A stretch of DNA of 6,650 bases from Balneolales bacterium (GTDB lineage Bacteria; Bacteroidota; Rhodothermia; Balneolales; Natronogracilivirgulaceae), in the NCBI GenBank assembly GCA_007133995.1, contig SLLP01000103.1, positions 1-6,650 on the forward strand. Reading direction: 5' to 3'. The notes under the pieces are model-generated. The model worked only from the letters and a program-made list of their open reading frames with translations. It was not told the DNA's origin and ran no database searches. How positions within the stretch are numbered: the stretch's first letter is position 1; each line of letters begins with the position of its first letter. The translations under genes and the position numbers were made by a program. Shown piece by piece: positions 1 through 5,619 of this stretch.

Positions 1-444
1 AGAAAGGTGCTGATGTACTGCACCGGCGGCATTCGCTGTGAAAAATTCTCGGTGCTCATGAAAAAGCGGGGCTATGGGGATGTGAACCAGCTGCACGGCG
101 GTATCCTCAACTATGCCAGCGAGGAAGGTGGACGCCATTTCCGGGGCAAATGCTTTGTGTTTGATGACCGAATGGTGGTCGCGGTCAACCCGGCCGACGA
201 GGAACCAATCAGCTATTGCGATATCACCGGCGAACCGTGCGACACCTACATCAATTGTGCCAACATGGATTGTAACCGGTTGTTCATCTGCTCGGAGAAG
301 GGGGCTGAAATGATGGAGGGATGCTGTAGTGAGGAGTGCCGGCGCCATCCGCGAAAACGACCGTTTGACTCCGATAAAGTGTATGCCCCATTCCGTCGGT
401 GGTACCACTACTTCGACAAATCCTTCAAGGAACGCTCCGCCTGA
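1..444 (+). CDS. trhO: TrhO-type tRNA uridine 5-hydroxylation rhodanese, C-terminal part (5' truncated by window)
   Basis: The reading frame is open from base 1 (frame 1), so the gene begins upstream of the window; 147 codons plus TGA remain of a family usually about 310-350 residues long. The visible part starts at the end of the rhodanese domain. The active-site loop YCTGGIRCEK is present, with the predicted catalytic Cys encoded at 19-21 and a second Cys at 37-39, followed by the family-typical LHGGILNY. The C-terminal region is rich in cysteines (SYCDITGEPCDTYINC, then CN, CCSEEC), a pattern typical of TrhO/YceA and possibly metal-binding. Family knowledge: TrhO hydroxylates U34 of certain tRNAs to 5-hydroxyuridine, the precursor of wobble modifications such as mo5U/cmo5U, in the cytoplasm. 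The next gene, also an RNA-modifying enzyme, starts 17 bases after the stop, suggesting an operon. A GTG at 7 is only an internal valine codon. Confidence 0.93.
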   Translation, partial: RKVLMYCTGGIRCEKFSVLMKKRGYGDVNQLHGGILNYASEEGGRHFRGKCFVFDDRMVVAVNPADEEPISYCDITGEPCDTYINCANMDCNRLFICSEKGAEMMEGCCSEECRRHPRKRPFDSDKVYAPFRRWYHYFDKSFKERSA

Positions 445-461
445 CCCTTACCGGGGAATTC

Positions 462-1631
462 ATGCCGATCTCGACTGCCATTCCATCCATAATACCACAC
501 TACGATGCTCTTTTTCGCAGTGTTCGGATTGTCCCGCCTTATGCGAGGCACCTCACATGCCGTGTGAAGCGGGAGGAGACCGGTATGGAGATCGGGGATT
601 TTCTCATGCGCCGGTTGCCTTTCCGATCACTTTCCGACTGGGAGCAGCGATTGCAGGACGGACTAATCCTGCAGGGTGATACGGTTTTGAGGCCGGGCAT
701 GCAGCTGCTGTCTGAACCGCCTCTTGTTTTTTTCACCCCGGCCCAGACGGAGCCCAGTGTGCCGGATGAGGTTGCCATACTGGAAGACACCGCCGACTAC
801 CTGCTGGCCTACAAACCCGCCCCGCTGCCGGTGCATCCCGGTGGACGTTACAACAGGAATACGCTCACATCCATCCTTCAGGATCTCATTTCAAATTCCG
901 CAGAGCCTTATGATGCTGAGCAAATCGACATCCGGAACCCTGTTGCCGGAAGCCAAAGCAAGGGTTATCCGAAAAATATCGCTGACTTCCCGGAGCCTGC
1001 TCATCAAAAAAATGACCGGCACAAACAGAACAGGCGCAACAAGAGTAACAAGAGTAGCAAGAGTAACAGGAGCAAAACCAGTTTGCACAACATCAAAGTG
1101 CTCCATCGCCTCGATTCCGTCACCTCCGGCCTGATGCTTTTCGGCCGCACCCGCTCATTTTCGCAAAGAATCCGGCAGGCTTTTGCTGATGGCGATGTGG
1201 AAAAATCTTATCTGGCGGTTGTTACCGGAACTCCAAATGAAGACCGTACCATCATCAACAAACCCATCCGAAGAAAAGAAGGCTATGTGTTTGAATGTGC
1301 TTTGAGTGGCAAAGCATCCATTACCAGGTTTGAAGTGCTCATCCGTGGCAGAAGTACTGACGGTGGCAGTTTGGCACTGGTAAAATGCCGGCCAATTACC
1401 GGACGCACCCATCAGATCCGGCTGCACCTCCGTGAATGGGGCCACCCTGTAATCGACGACCCGCTCTATGGCATCCAGACTGACCGGACCAGTGGTACAA
1501 ACGGCTACCCGATGCAAAACAGTGGCATTTCATTACTCCATTATGCTCTGCATATCCCACGGATGGGTCTCTCATTTAACCTTGCGGATTATACGTCAAT
1601 CTTGGAAGTACCAGCAACAGTAACGGATTAG
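462..1631 (+). CDS. RluA-family RNA pseudouridine synthase with a low-complexity insertion
   Basis: Predicted to isomerise uridine to pseudouridine in rRNA or tRNA. Counting from the ATG at 462 (389 residues): an S4-like RNA-binding segment at about 43-90 (GMEIGDFLMRR, then LILQGDTVLRPG); YKPAPLPVHPGGRYNRNTL at about 117-135; catalytic HRLDSVTSGLMLFGRT with the catalytic Asp at 218; KSYLAVVTG; and TGRTHQIR at 313-320 followed by GHPVIDDPLYG. These are the successive conserved motifs of the RluA catalytic fold. The VHPxGRYxxNTL form resembles the Rib2/Pus9-like branch more than E. coli RluC/D, so the exact RNA target cannot be named. An open frame extends upstream to an ATG at 399, but that start would overlap trhO by 46 bases; 462 lies 17 bases after trhO and is preferred, with only a weak purine stretch (GGGGAA) ahead. 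Residues about 143-208 form a loop much longer than usual, ending in Asn/Lys/Ser repeats. Probably co-transcribed with trhO. Confidence 0.92.
   Translation: MPISTAIPSIIPHYDALFRSVRIVPPYARHLTCRVKREETGMEIGDFLMRRLPFRSLSDWEQRLQDGLILQGDTVLRPGMQLLSEPPLVFFTPAQTEPSVPDEVAILEDTADYLLAYKPAPLPVHPGGRYNRNTLTSILQDLISNSAEPYDAEQIDIRNPVAGSQSKGYPKNIADFPEPAHQKNDRHKQNRRNKSNKSSKSNRSKTSLHNIKVLHRLDSVTSGLMLFGRTRSFSQRIRQAFADGDVEKSYLAVVTGTPNEDRTIINKPIRRKEGYVFECALSGKASITRFEVLIRGRSTDGGSLALVKCRPITGRTHQIRLHLREWGHPVIDDPLYGIQTDRTSGTNGYPMQNSGISLLHYALHIPRMGLSFNLADYTSILEVPATVTD
1020..1073 (+). repeat. In-frame degenerate 9-bp tandem repeat inside the pseudouridine synthase gene
   Basis: Six adjacent 9-base units can be laid out: cacaaacag, aacaggcgc, aacaagagt, aacaagagt, agcaagagt, aacaggagc. 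Two units (1038-1046 and 1047-1055) are identical and the next differs by one base. The unit is three codons long and in frame, so it encodes HKQ-NRR-NKS-NKS-SKS-NRS (residues 187-204), a basic, polar, probably disordered tract immediately before the catalytic HRLD segment. Copy-number change here would keep the reading frame. The outer units are the most diverged and their membership is a judgement. Confidence 0.8.
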
Positions 1632-1734
1632 CGGCAGTACACATGGAACTGCTGAACAGATACCGCAGCTGCAGTACATTATTGTTTCACCTATCCTGGC
1701 TTCATCATCTTGTGATTGCCATCCCTTTACTTAC

Positions 1735-1770
1735 CATTTTATGTCATTTTATGTCGTTTTATGTCGTTTT
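1735..1770. repeat. 10-bp tandem repeat (atgtcgtttt)
   Basis: Three adjacent 10-base units, atgtcatttt at 1741-1750 and atgtcgtttt at 1751-1760 and 1761-1770, are preceded by a partial copy (catttt, 1735-1740). The last two units are identical and the first differs by one base. The period is close to one helical turn, placing the T-runs in phase on one face of the DNA, as in intrinsically bent upstream elements. It ends 15 bases before the candidate -7 element at 1786. A regulatory role is inference only. Confidence 0.8.
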
Positions 1771-1785
1771 AATCATCATTCCCGT

Positions 1786-1793
1786 TATCTTTG
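1786..1793 (+). promoter_or_regulatory. Candidate Bacteroidota-type -7 promoter element upstream of the lipoprotein gene
   Basis: TATCTTTG matches the Bacteroidota housekeeping -7 consensus TAnnTTTG at every fixed position and lies on the coding strand about 118 bases upstream of the lipoprotein ATG. No good TTG/TTTG -33 box is present at the expected distance; the in-phase T-runs of the 10-bp repeat occupy that place instead. A six-base match in AT-rich DNA can occur by chance, so this is a weak call. The identical word occurs upstream of recN. Confidence 0.27.
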
Positions 1794-1910
1794 GTGAAGA
1801 TACTCTATACTTCCGCAGGCAAGTGCACATAATCAGCAACAATAAACTCCATAAACCTCTCTTTTCAATTCGACCTGACAAGCCCGACCAAACCTCATAT
1901 TGCATCCTGC

Positions 1911-2624
1911 ATGCCAATTACATCAAATAACAGCAAAAAACAGCAGAAGTACCCGTTTCTCAAAAAGCATCTGCTGCCTGAAGTTATTCGACCGGGTATC
2001 CGGGGTAGCCAAAAGAATTTCTCGTGGCTACCAGGTTTCGGATGGCCTCATGGAGTCCGGATATCGCTATTCGTTTTTCTGCTTATTGTGATGGTGGTCG
2101 CTTCCTGCAATCTTTTCGAAACCCGCGATCCGGAGGATCCGGGGACAACCACCGTGCCGGTCTTTATCCAGCCGGATCGTCCACAGGATGTCATCCAGAA
2201 CCTGCAGAATGCTGTGAGGGCGCTGAATCTAAACACCTACCGACTCTGCCTCACCGAAAGTTTCGAATACCAGCCCTCCTCAGTTGCCCAAAGCAGCAAT
2301 CCGGATCTCTGGCAGGGATGGGGCTTTGCTGAAGAGGAGGTCTATTTCAACAATATGCGCGCCGAGGCTGAGGGTCTGAGCGGACATGAGCTGCAGCTGG
2401 AAAATCGTAACCCACCTTCAATTTCACAGGATCAGGCAATATATGAAAAAAACTACCGAATCACGGTTCAACACAACCGCCAGGGGCTTCCCGTTACGGC
2501 GGAGGGCCGTATGCGGCTTTTTTTAACCAGGGATGAATCGGGCAACTGGGCCATCGAAACATGGACAGATATCTCCGGAGAAAGTGATTTCACCTGGAGC
2601 GACTTCCGGGCGGCATTTTTATGA
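1911..2624 (+). CDS. Predicted lipoprotein, NTF2-like fold suspected, function unknown
   Basis: The 237-residue product has an N-terminal stretch of about 49 polar, Lys/Arg-containing residues, then a hydrophobic segment at 51-65 ending in a lipobox (VVAS-C, Cys66). It should therefore be exported, lipid-modified at Cys66 and held in a membrane, giving a mature protein of about 172 residues. The mature part has an amphipathic start (QDVIQNLQNAVRALNLNTY), a central WQGWGFAEEEVYF segment, and a C-terminal pattern ending in NWAIETWTDIS, then TWSDFRAAFL. That layout of N-terminal helix and Trp-rich C-terminal strands resembles small NTF2-like lipoproteins seen in Bacteroidota-like bacteria; this is pattern recognition, not a proven assignment. 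The ATG at 1911 is the only ATG, GTG or TTG in this frame before the hydrophobic segment, so the long n-region is real unless translation begins at a rarer codon. No clear Shine-Dalgarno sequence precedes it. It stands alone, with a candidate terminator after it. Confidence 0.75.
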   Translation: MPITSNNSKKQQKYPFLKKHLLPEVIRPGIRGSQKNFSWLPGFGWPHGVRISLFVFLLIVMVVASCNLFETRDPEDPGTTTVPVFIQPDRPQDVIQNLQNAVRALNLNTYRLCLTESFEYQPSSVAQSSNPDLWQGWGFAEEEVYFNNMRAEAEGLSGHELQLENRNPPSISQDQAIYEKNYRITVQHNRQGLPVTAEGRMRLFLTRDESGNWAIETWTDISGESDFTWSDFRAAFL

Positions 2625-2668
2625 GTATAACTGCAATGTCACAATTTTTTTAACTTTTCAGTAGCAGA

Positions 2669-2709
2669 GGACTGAGTGCGTTTTATGCAGTTCTGACCGT
2701 TTTTTCTTT
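2669..2709 (+). terminator. Candidate imperfect intrinsic terminator after the lipoprotein gene
   Basis: GGACTGAGTGC (2669-2679) can fold with GCAGTTCTGACC (2687-2698) around a 7-base loop, giving about nine pairs with two mismatches, one bulge and one G-U pair. It is followed directly by GTTTTTTCTTT. It lies 45 bases after the lipoprotein stop in a convergent gene pair, where a terminator is expected. The stem is imperfect, so confidence is moderate. On the opposite strand it lacks a T-run, so it would not serve the hydrolase gene. Confidence 0.4.
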
Positions 2710-2732
2710 GGCAAGACCAGTTTTTCTGGCAT

Positions 2733-3533
2733 TTAAACATTATCGTGCTTTAAAAATGCCCGCGCGATACGTTGAAAACGGTCCGGCTGATCGAGAAACG
2801 CATAGTGCCCCGCCCGGTCAATGCCAACCAATGCTCCGTTTTTCAAGCCCTTTTCCATGCGTTCCGCCTGATACCAAGGCGTTGCTTCGTCCTCCTTACC
2901 CCAAAGCAGCAACACTTCATGCGATATATGGGGCAGGCAGTACTCCAGATGCTCCGACACCGATCTGACAAACGTCTCCCGCATCACGCCATCCAGTTTT
3001 TGATAATCTGACGATCCAAATGACTTCCAGAAATCTGCGTTTCGAAGCCAATCCAATGCTTTTGTTTTCAAAATTGGAGGCAGCAGCGCAAAAGGTGCTT
3101 TTAGTACACTGGCTGTGAACCGACGTCTGTAATATGAAAAACTCCTTTTGGGCTTCATTCCGGCGCCGCCGGTAATGATTATTTTCGTTAATTCCCCGCA
3201 ATTCCCTGCGGCCCACTTGAGCGTGATGCGCCCTCCAAACGAATGGGCCAGCACATCGGTGGACTTTCCGATGACTTTCCTTGCGAATACCCGCGCAAAT
3301 CCCGTGAAATCACTAATTCCCCAGGCATTTACCGGAGAAGGTGTTTCACCGAATCCAGGCAGGTCGGGTATGTAGCATGTACGGATATCCGACAGAGCTC
3401 GTGCCACTGGTAGCATAACCCTGGAACTGCTTCCCCAGCCGTGAAGGATCAGCAACGGAGGACCGCTTCCGGCTTTATGATAGACAACCGGAATTCCCTG
3501 ATATTCAAATTTTCCTTTGTTAATCTCTGTCAC
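2733..3533 (-). CDS. Alpha/beta-fold hydrolase (GTG start)
   Basis: A 266-residue protein with the full set of alpha/beta-hydrolase landmarks. These are an oxyanion-hole HGWG at 31-34, DLPGFGETP at 57-65, the nucleophile elbow AHSFGG with Ser98, the acid in LLWGKEDEATP (Asp215), and the catalytic His in GHYAFLDQP (His243). A cap region of about 125-200 is rich in Arg, Lys and aromatics and probably sets substrate choice. No signal peptide is seen, so it is likely cytoplasmic. The family includes esterases, lipases, C-C bond hydrolases and haloalkane dehalogenases; the substrate cannot be told here. The start is GTG at 3533, preceded by GAAGGAAA, a purine-rich site with short spacing. The gene follows recN on the same strand after 51 bases with no obvious terminator between, so co-transcription is likely, though a functional link to repair is not implied. 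Confidence 0.9.
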   Translation of the reverse strand: MTEINKGKFEYQGIPVVYHKAGSGPPLLILHGWGSSSRVMLPVARALSDIRTCYIPDLPGFGETPSPVNAWGISDFTGFARVFARKVIGKSTDVLAHSFGGRITLKWAAGNCGELTKIIITGGAGMKPKRSFSYYRRRFTASVLKAPFALLPPILKTKALDWLRNADFWKSFGSSDYQKLDGVMRETFVRSVSEHLEYCLPHISHEVLLLWGKEDEATPWYQAERMEKGLKNGALVGIDRAGHYAFLDQPDRFQRIARAFLKHDNV

Positions 3534-3584
3534 TTTCCTTCGATCTAATCTTGTTTTGTTACATTAGGCATCACTATTAAACTA

Positions 3585-5396
3585 TTAACCGGTCTTTCTT
3601 TTGTTGCGTGCTTTGGCCACCATCTCCCGGGCGCCTGCAACGGCATGATCGCTCACAACGGCACCGCTCATCAGAGAAGCGATTTGCCGGATGTGCGCCT
3701 CCTCATCCAGCTTGCGAATATACGTCACCATGCGATCGCCCGTCTCCTGCTTTTCAACCACGAAGTGATTGTCGGCCTGACCCGCTATCTGAGGTTGATG
3801 TGTAATCGCGATGATCTGACAATGTTCGGCCAGATCGTGCATCGTTTGGCCAACCTGCTCGGAAACCGCACCACCGATGCCGGTATCGATTTCATCAAAA
3901 ATCATGACCGGAAGACGCTGTTCGCGCGCTATTACCGATTTCATGGCCAGCATCACACGCGAAATTTCTCCACCCGATGCAATGCGCGCCAATGGCTTGG
4001 GCGACTCTCCCTTGTTGGTGCTGATAAAGAACACTATGTCATCAGGTCCATCAGAGTGACACGCCACACGATCTCCATCCACTTCGATCCATCCACTATC
4101 ATCATGACGCCAATTCACCCGCGTTTCGAATTGGTTATTCGGTATGCCCAGCTTTTTCAAGGCCTCCGAGATCTGTCTGCTTAAAGCGCCACCTGACTTC
4201 TCTCGCTCATGATGAAGCGCTGTTGCTTTTTCCTTCAGAAGATGAAGTGACGCTTCAAGCTCTTTTTCCTTCTTCCCAAGCTCCAGATCGAAATTTTCTG
4301 CCAGGTTCACCGACTCCATAAGCTCCTGTCTGTACCGGATCAAGTCGGGAAGCAGACGTCCGTATTTCTTTTCAAGTCGCCTGATTTCCGCCTGTTTTCT
4401 TCGGAGCTCTTCAAGCCGATCAGGATTGAACTCAATTCGTGATCGGTACCGCTCGGTATGGGAGAGCAGCTCCTGGAAACTGACTCTCGCAGATTTCAAC
4501 TCCTCGGAATAGGTACGAAACTCCTCTTCAATTTCGGCCATATCATCCAGGGCATCCTCGACAAGCGAAAGAAGATCCATCAGGCTGCGTTCGCTTTCGG
4601 ATCCCAGTTCGCCGATCATCCCCGCTTTCTGGTCCAGCTCCTCGGCATGATCCAGCCGCTTCATTTCAGCTTCCATCTCTTCAAAGGCTTCTGTATCCAG
4701 CTTTGCCGCCTCAAGTTCTCTCAGTTGAAACCGGTGAAGCTCCATTTTTTCATTCAGCTCCCGTTCCCGTCTGACCAGTGTTTCACGCTCTTTCCCGATC
4801 CGGGCCACCTGCCTGTAGGCCTCGTCATAAGTCATTTTGTGCGGGTATACCTGGGGAAGCGCATCAATCACTTCTCGATGGTGATCCTGTTTCAACAGCA
4901 GCTGATGATCATGCTGCCCGTGCAGGTCCACAAGCCGGTCTCCGGCCTTACGCAGAACAGATATATTCACTGGTGTATCATTAATAAATGCCCGGCTTCC
5001 ATGGGGTCGGATCTCCCTGCGCAGGATAATTTCACCGCTTTGATCTCCACCCTTCATATTCCCCGGTCCACTACTATTACCTCCTTGCGGATTCACGGCC
5101 GGTCCATCATCACCCCAATCCCCCGCATAGCCTTCAACTTCATTCTCAGCCAGAAGCCTGCCAACTACCGGATCCGGTGTGCCGCCGGTCAGGATAACCG
5201 CCTCCACGACGGCTTTATTCGCACCCTGCCTGACCGTCTCGGTATCCGCACGCTCTCCCAGAACGGCATTCAGCGCCCCGATGATGATGGACTTTCCCGC
5301 TCCGGTCTGACCCGTAAGGATATTGAGTCCGGTGCCGAATGTCACCTCCAGTTCATCGATCAGCGCATAGTTTTTAATGTACAGGCTCTTAATCAC
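3585..5396 (-). CDS. recN: DNA repair protein RecN (SMC-like ATPase)
   Basis: RecN is a cytoplasmic SMC-like ATPase that acts early in recombinational repair of DNA double-strand breaks. From the GTG at 5396 (603 residues): the start VIKSLYIKNYALIDELEV matches the usual RecN N-terminus; Walker A GQTGAGKS is at 29-36; VDLHGQHDHQLLL follows; a long charged coiled-coil lies in the middle; the ABC signature ASGGEISR has Ser474; Walker B is IFDEIDTGIGG with Glu502; then ITHQPQIAGQAD. Residues 90-120 are a Gly/Asn/Asp-rich insertion not expected in the family, which partly explains a length above the usual 550-570. The frame stays open upstream to ATGs at 5474 and 5528, giving up to 647 residues, but the extra 44 residues match nothing in the family and contain a candidate promoter element. 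A GGAG lies 11 bases ahead of the GTG. The exact start remains uncertain; the gene identity does not. Confidence 0.95.
   Translation of the reverse strand: MIKSLYIKNYALIDELEVTFGTGLNILTGQTGAGKSIIIGALNAVLGERADTETVRQGANKAVVEAVILTGGTPDPVVGRLLAENEVEGYAGDWGDDGPAVNPQGGNSSGPGNMKGGDQSGEIILRREIRPHGSRAFINDTPVNISVLRKAGDRLVDLHGQHDHQLLLKQDHHREVIDALPQVYPHKMTYDEAYRQVARIGKERETLVRRERELNEKMELHRFQLRELEAAKLDTEAFEEMEAEMKRLDHAEELDQKAGMIGELGSESERSLMDLLSLVEDALDDMAEIEEEFRTYSEELKSARVSFQELLSHTERYRSRIEFNPDRLEELRRKQAEIRRLEKKYGRLLPDLIRYRQELMESVNLAENFDLELGKKEKELEASLHLLKEKATALHHEREKSGGALSRQISEALKKLGIPNNQFETRVNWRHDDSGWIEVDGDRVACHSDGPDDIVFFISTNKGESPKPLARIASGGEISRVMLAMKSVIAREQRLPVMIFDEIDTGIGGAVSEQVGQTMHDLAEHCQIIAITHQPQIAGQADNHFVVEKQETGDRMVTYIRKLDEEAHIRQIASLMSGAVVSDHAVAGAREMVAKARNKRKTG
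5037..5129 (-). other. Gly-rich low-complexity insertion in RecN head domain
   Basis: Codons 90-120 of RecN encode 31 residues, nine of them Gly, with many Asn, Asp, Ser and Pro and almost no hydrophobic residues (segments GDWGDDGPAVNPQGGN and SSGPGNMKGGDQS). They sit between the end of the first helix after the Walker A lobe (LLAENEVEG) and the strand GEIILRREI. In E. coli RecN these two elements are joined by only a few residues. The reading frame is intact, so this looks like an inserted surface loop rather than damage. Confidence 0.7.
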
Positions 5397-5482
5397 GGCG
5401 CTGGCTGCTCCGTTATTTGATCCGGTTGCTATTTTATTGGAATGGTGGACATATTTTCTGTTTACAAGCTTCATCCGCTTTG

Positions 5483-5490
5483 CAAAGATA
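5483..5490 (-). promoter_or_regulatory. Candidate -7 promoter element for recN
   Basis: On the - strand this reads TATCTTTG, a full match to the Bacteroidota -7 consensus TAnnTTTG and identical to the word ahead of the lipoprotein gene. It would put the transcript start near 5476 and give a leader of roughly 80 bases before the GTG at 5396, while excluding the ATG at 5528. No matching -33 TTG box is seen at the usual distance, so this is tentative. Confidence 0.3.
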
Positions 5491-5543
5491 GGACTATTTT
5501 TCATTCTTGTGGAATTCTCCTGGTTCATGATTCTAACACCGGG

Positions 5544-5569
5544 CTTTTTCCATTAGACAATGGAAAAAG
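5544..5569. promoter_or_regulatory. Perfect 11-bp inverted repeat with 4-base loop between recN and lon
   Basis: The left arm CTTTTTCCATT (5544-5554) and right arm AATGGAAAAAG (5559-5569) are exact reverse complements around AGAC. It lies between the divergent recN and lon genes, 51 bases upstream of the lon ATG at 5620. Neither strand has a T-run after the stem, so it does not look like an intrinsic terminator. A binding site for a dimeric regulator, or a 5'-leader hairpin, fits better. Which gene it serves, and which protein would bind it, is not visible. Confidence 0.65.
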
Positions 5570-5619
5570 TAAATACTTACACTGCGGATTTGGCTGGAAA
5601 ATGGCTATTTTGCCTTGCA

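Larger units (their letters stand above)
1632..1910. other. AT-rich intergenic region between the pseudouridine synthase and lipoprotein genes
   Basis: This spacer is visibly richer in A and T than the flanking genes. It starts with a small imperfect hairpin just after the synthase stop (CGGCAGT at 1632-1638 against ACTGCTG at 1648-1654, one G-T pair, no T-run after it). It then contains a 10-bp tandem repeat (1735-1770) and a TATCTTTG word at 1786-1793. A 95-codon open frame (1643-1930) spans it, but its hydrophobic stretch is created by the repeat and it resembles no family I know, so I treat the spacer as noncoding. Confidence 0.6.
5397..5619. other. Divergent recN-lon intergenic region
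   Basis: With the preferred starts, 223 bases separate the two divergent genes and should hold both promoters. Visible in it are a TATCTTTG word on the - strand (5490-5483) and a perfect inverted repeat (5544-5569). An A/T-rich tract lies next to lon. The recN reading frame is open through 5397-5528, so part of this may be coding if RecN starts earlier. A short + strand frame here (5442-5663) is out of frame with lon and has no recognisable content. Confidence 0.6.

Noticed and set aside
399..461. Upstream ATG at 399 as the start of the pseudouridine synthase
   Set aside because: It would overlap trhO by 46 bases and adds residues with no family match; the ATG at 462 sits neatly after the trhO stop.
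1643..1930. A 95-codon open frame between the pseudouridine synthase and lipoprotein genes
   Set aside because: Its hydrophobic stretch comes from the 10-bp repeat, it resembles no known family, it lies in AT-rich spacer and overlaps the lipoprotein start by 20 bases. A small membrane protein cannot be fully excluded.
2715..2729. Small hairpin CCAG-TTTTT-CTGG near the hydrolase stop as a terminator
   Set aside because: Only four base pairs and no following T-run on the - strand; too weak to call.
3538..3570. CTAAT...ATTAG inverted repeat between recN and the hydrolase gene as a terminator or operator
   Set aside because: Only five pairs around a 13-base AT-rich loop; this is expected by chance in such sequence.
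4458..5420. A 320-codon open frame on the + strand within recN
   Set aside because: It is antisense to the conserved RecN frame, including its Walker A region, and has no family resemblance.
5606..5612. TATTTTG just ahead of lon as a -7 promoter element
   Set aside because: It is one T short of TAnnTTTG, is only 7 bases from the ATG so would leave almost no leader, and the nearest TTTG (5589-5592) is too close to be its -33 box.
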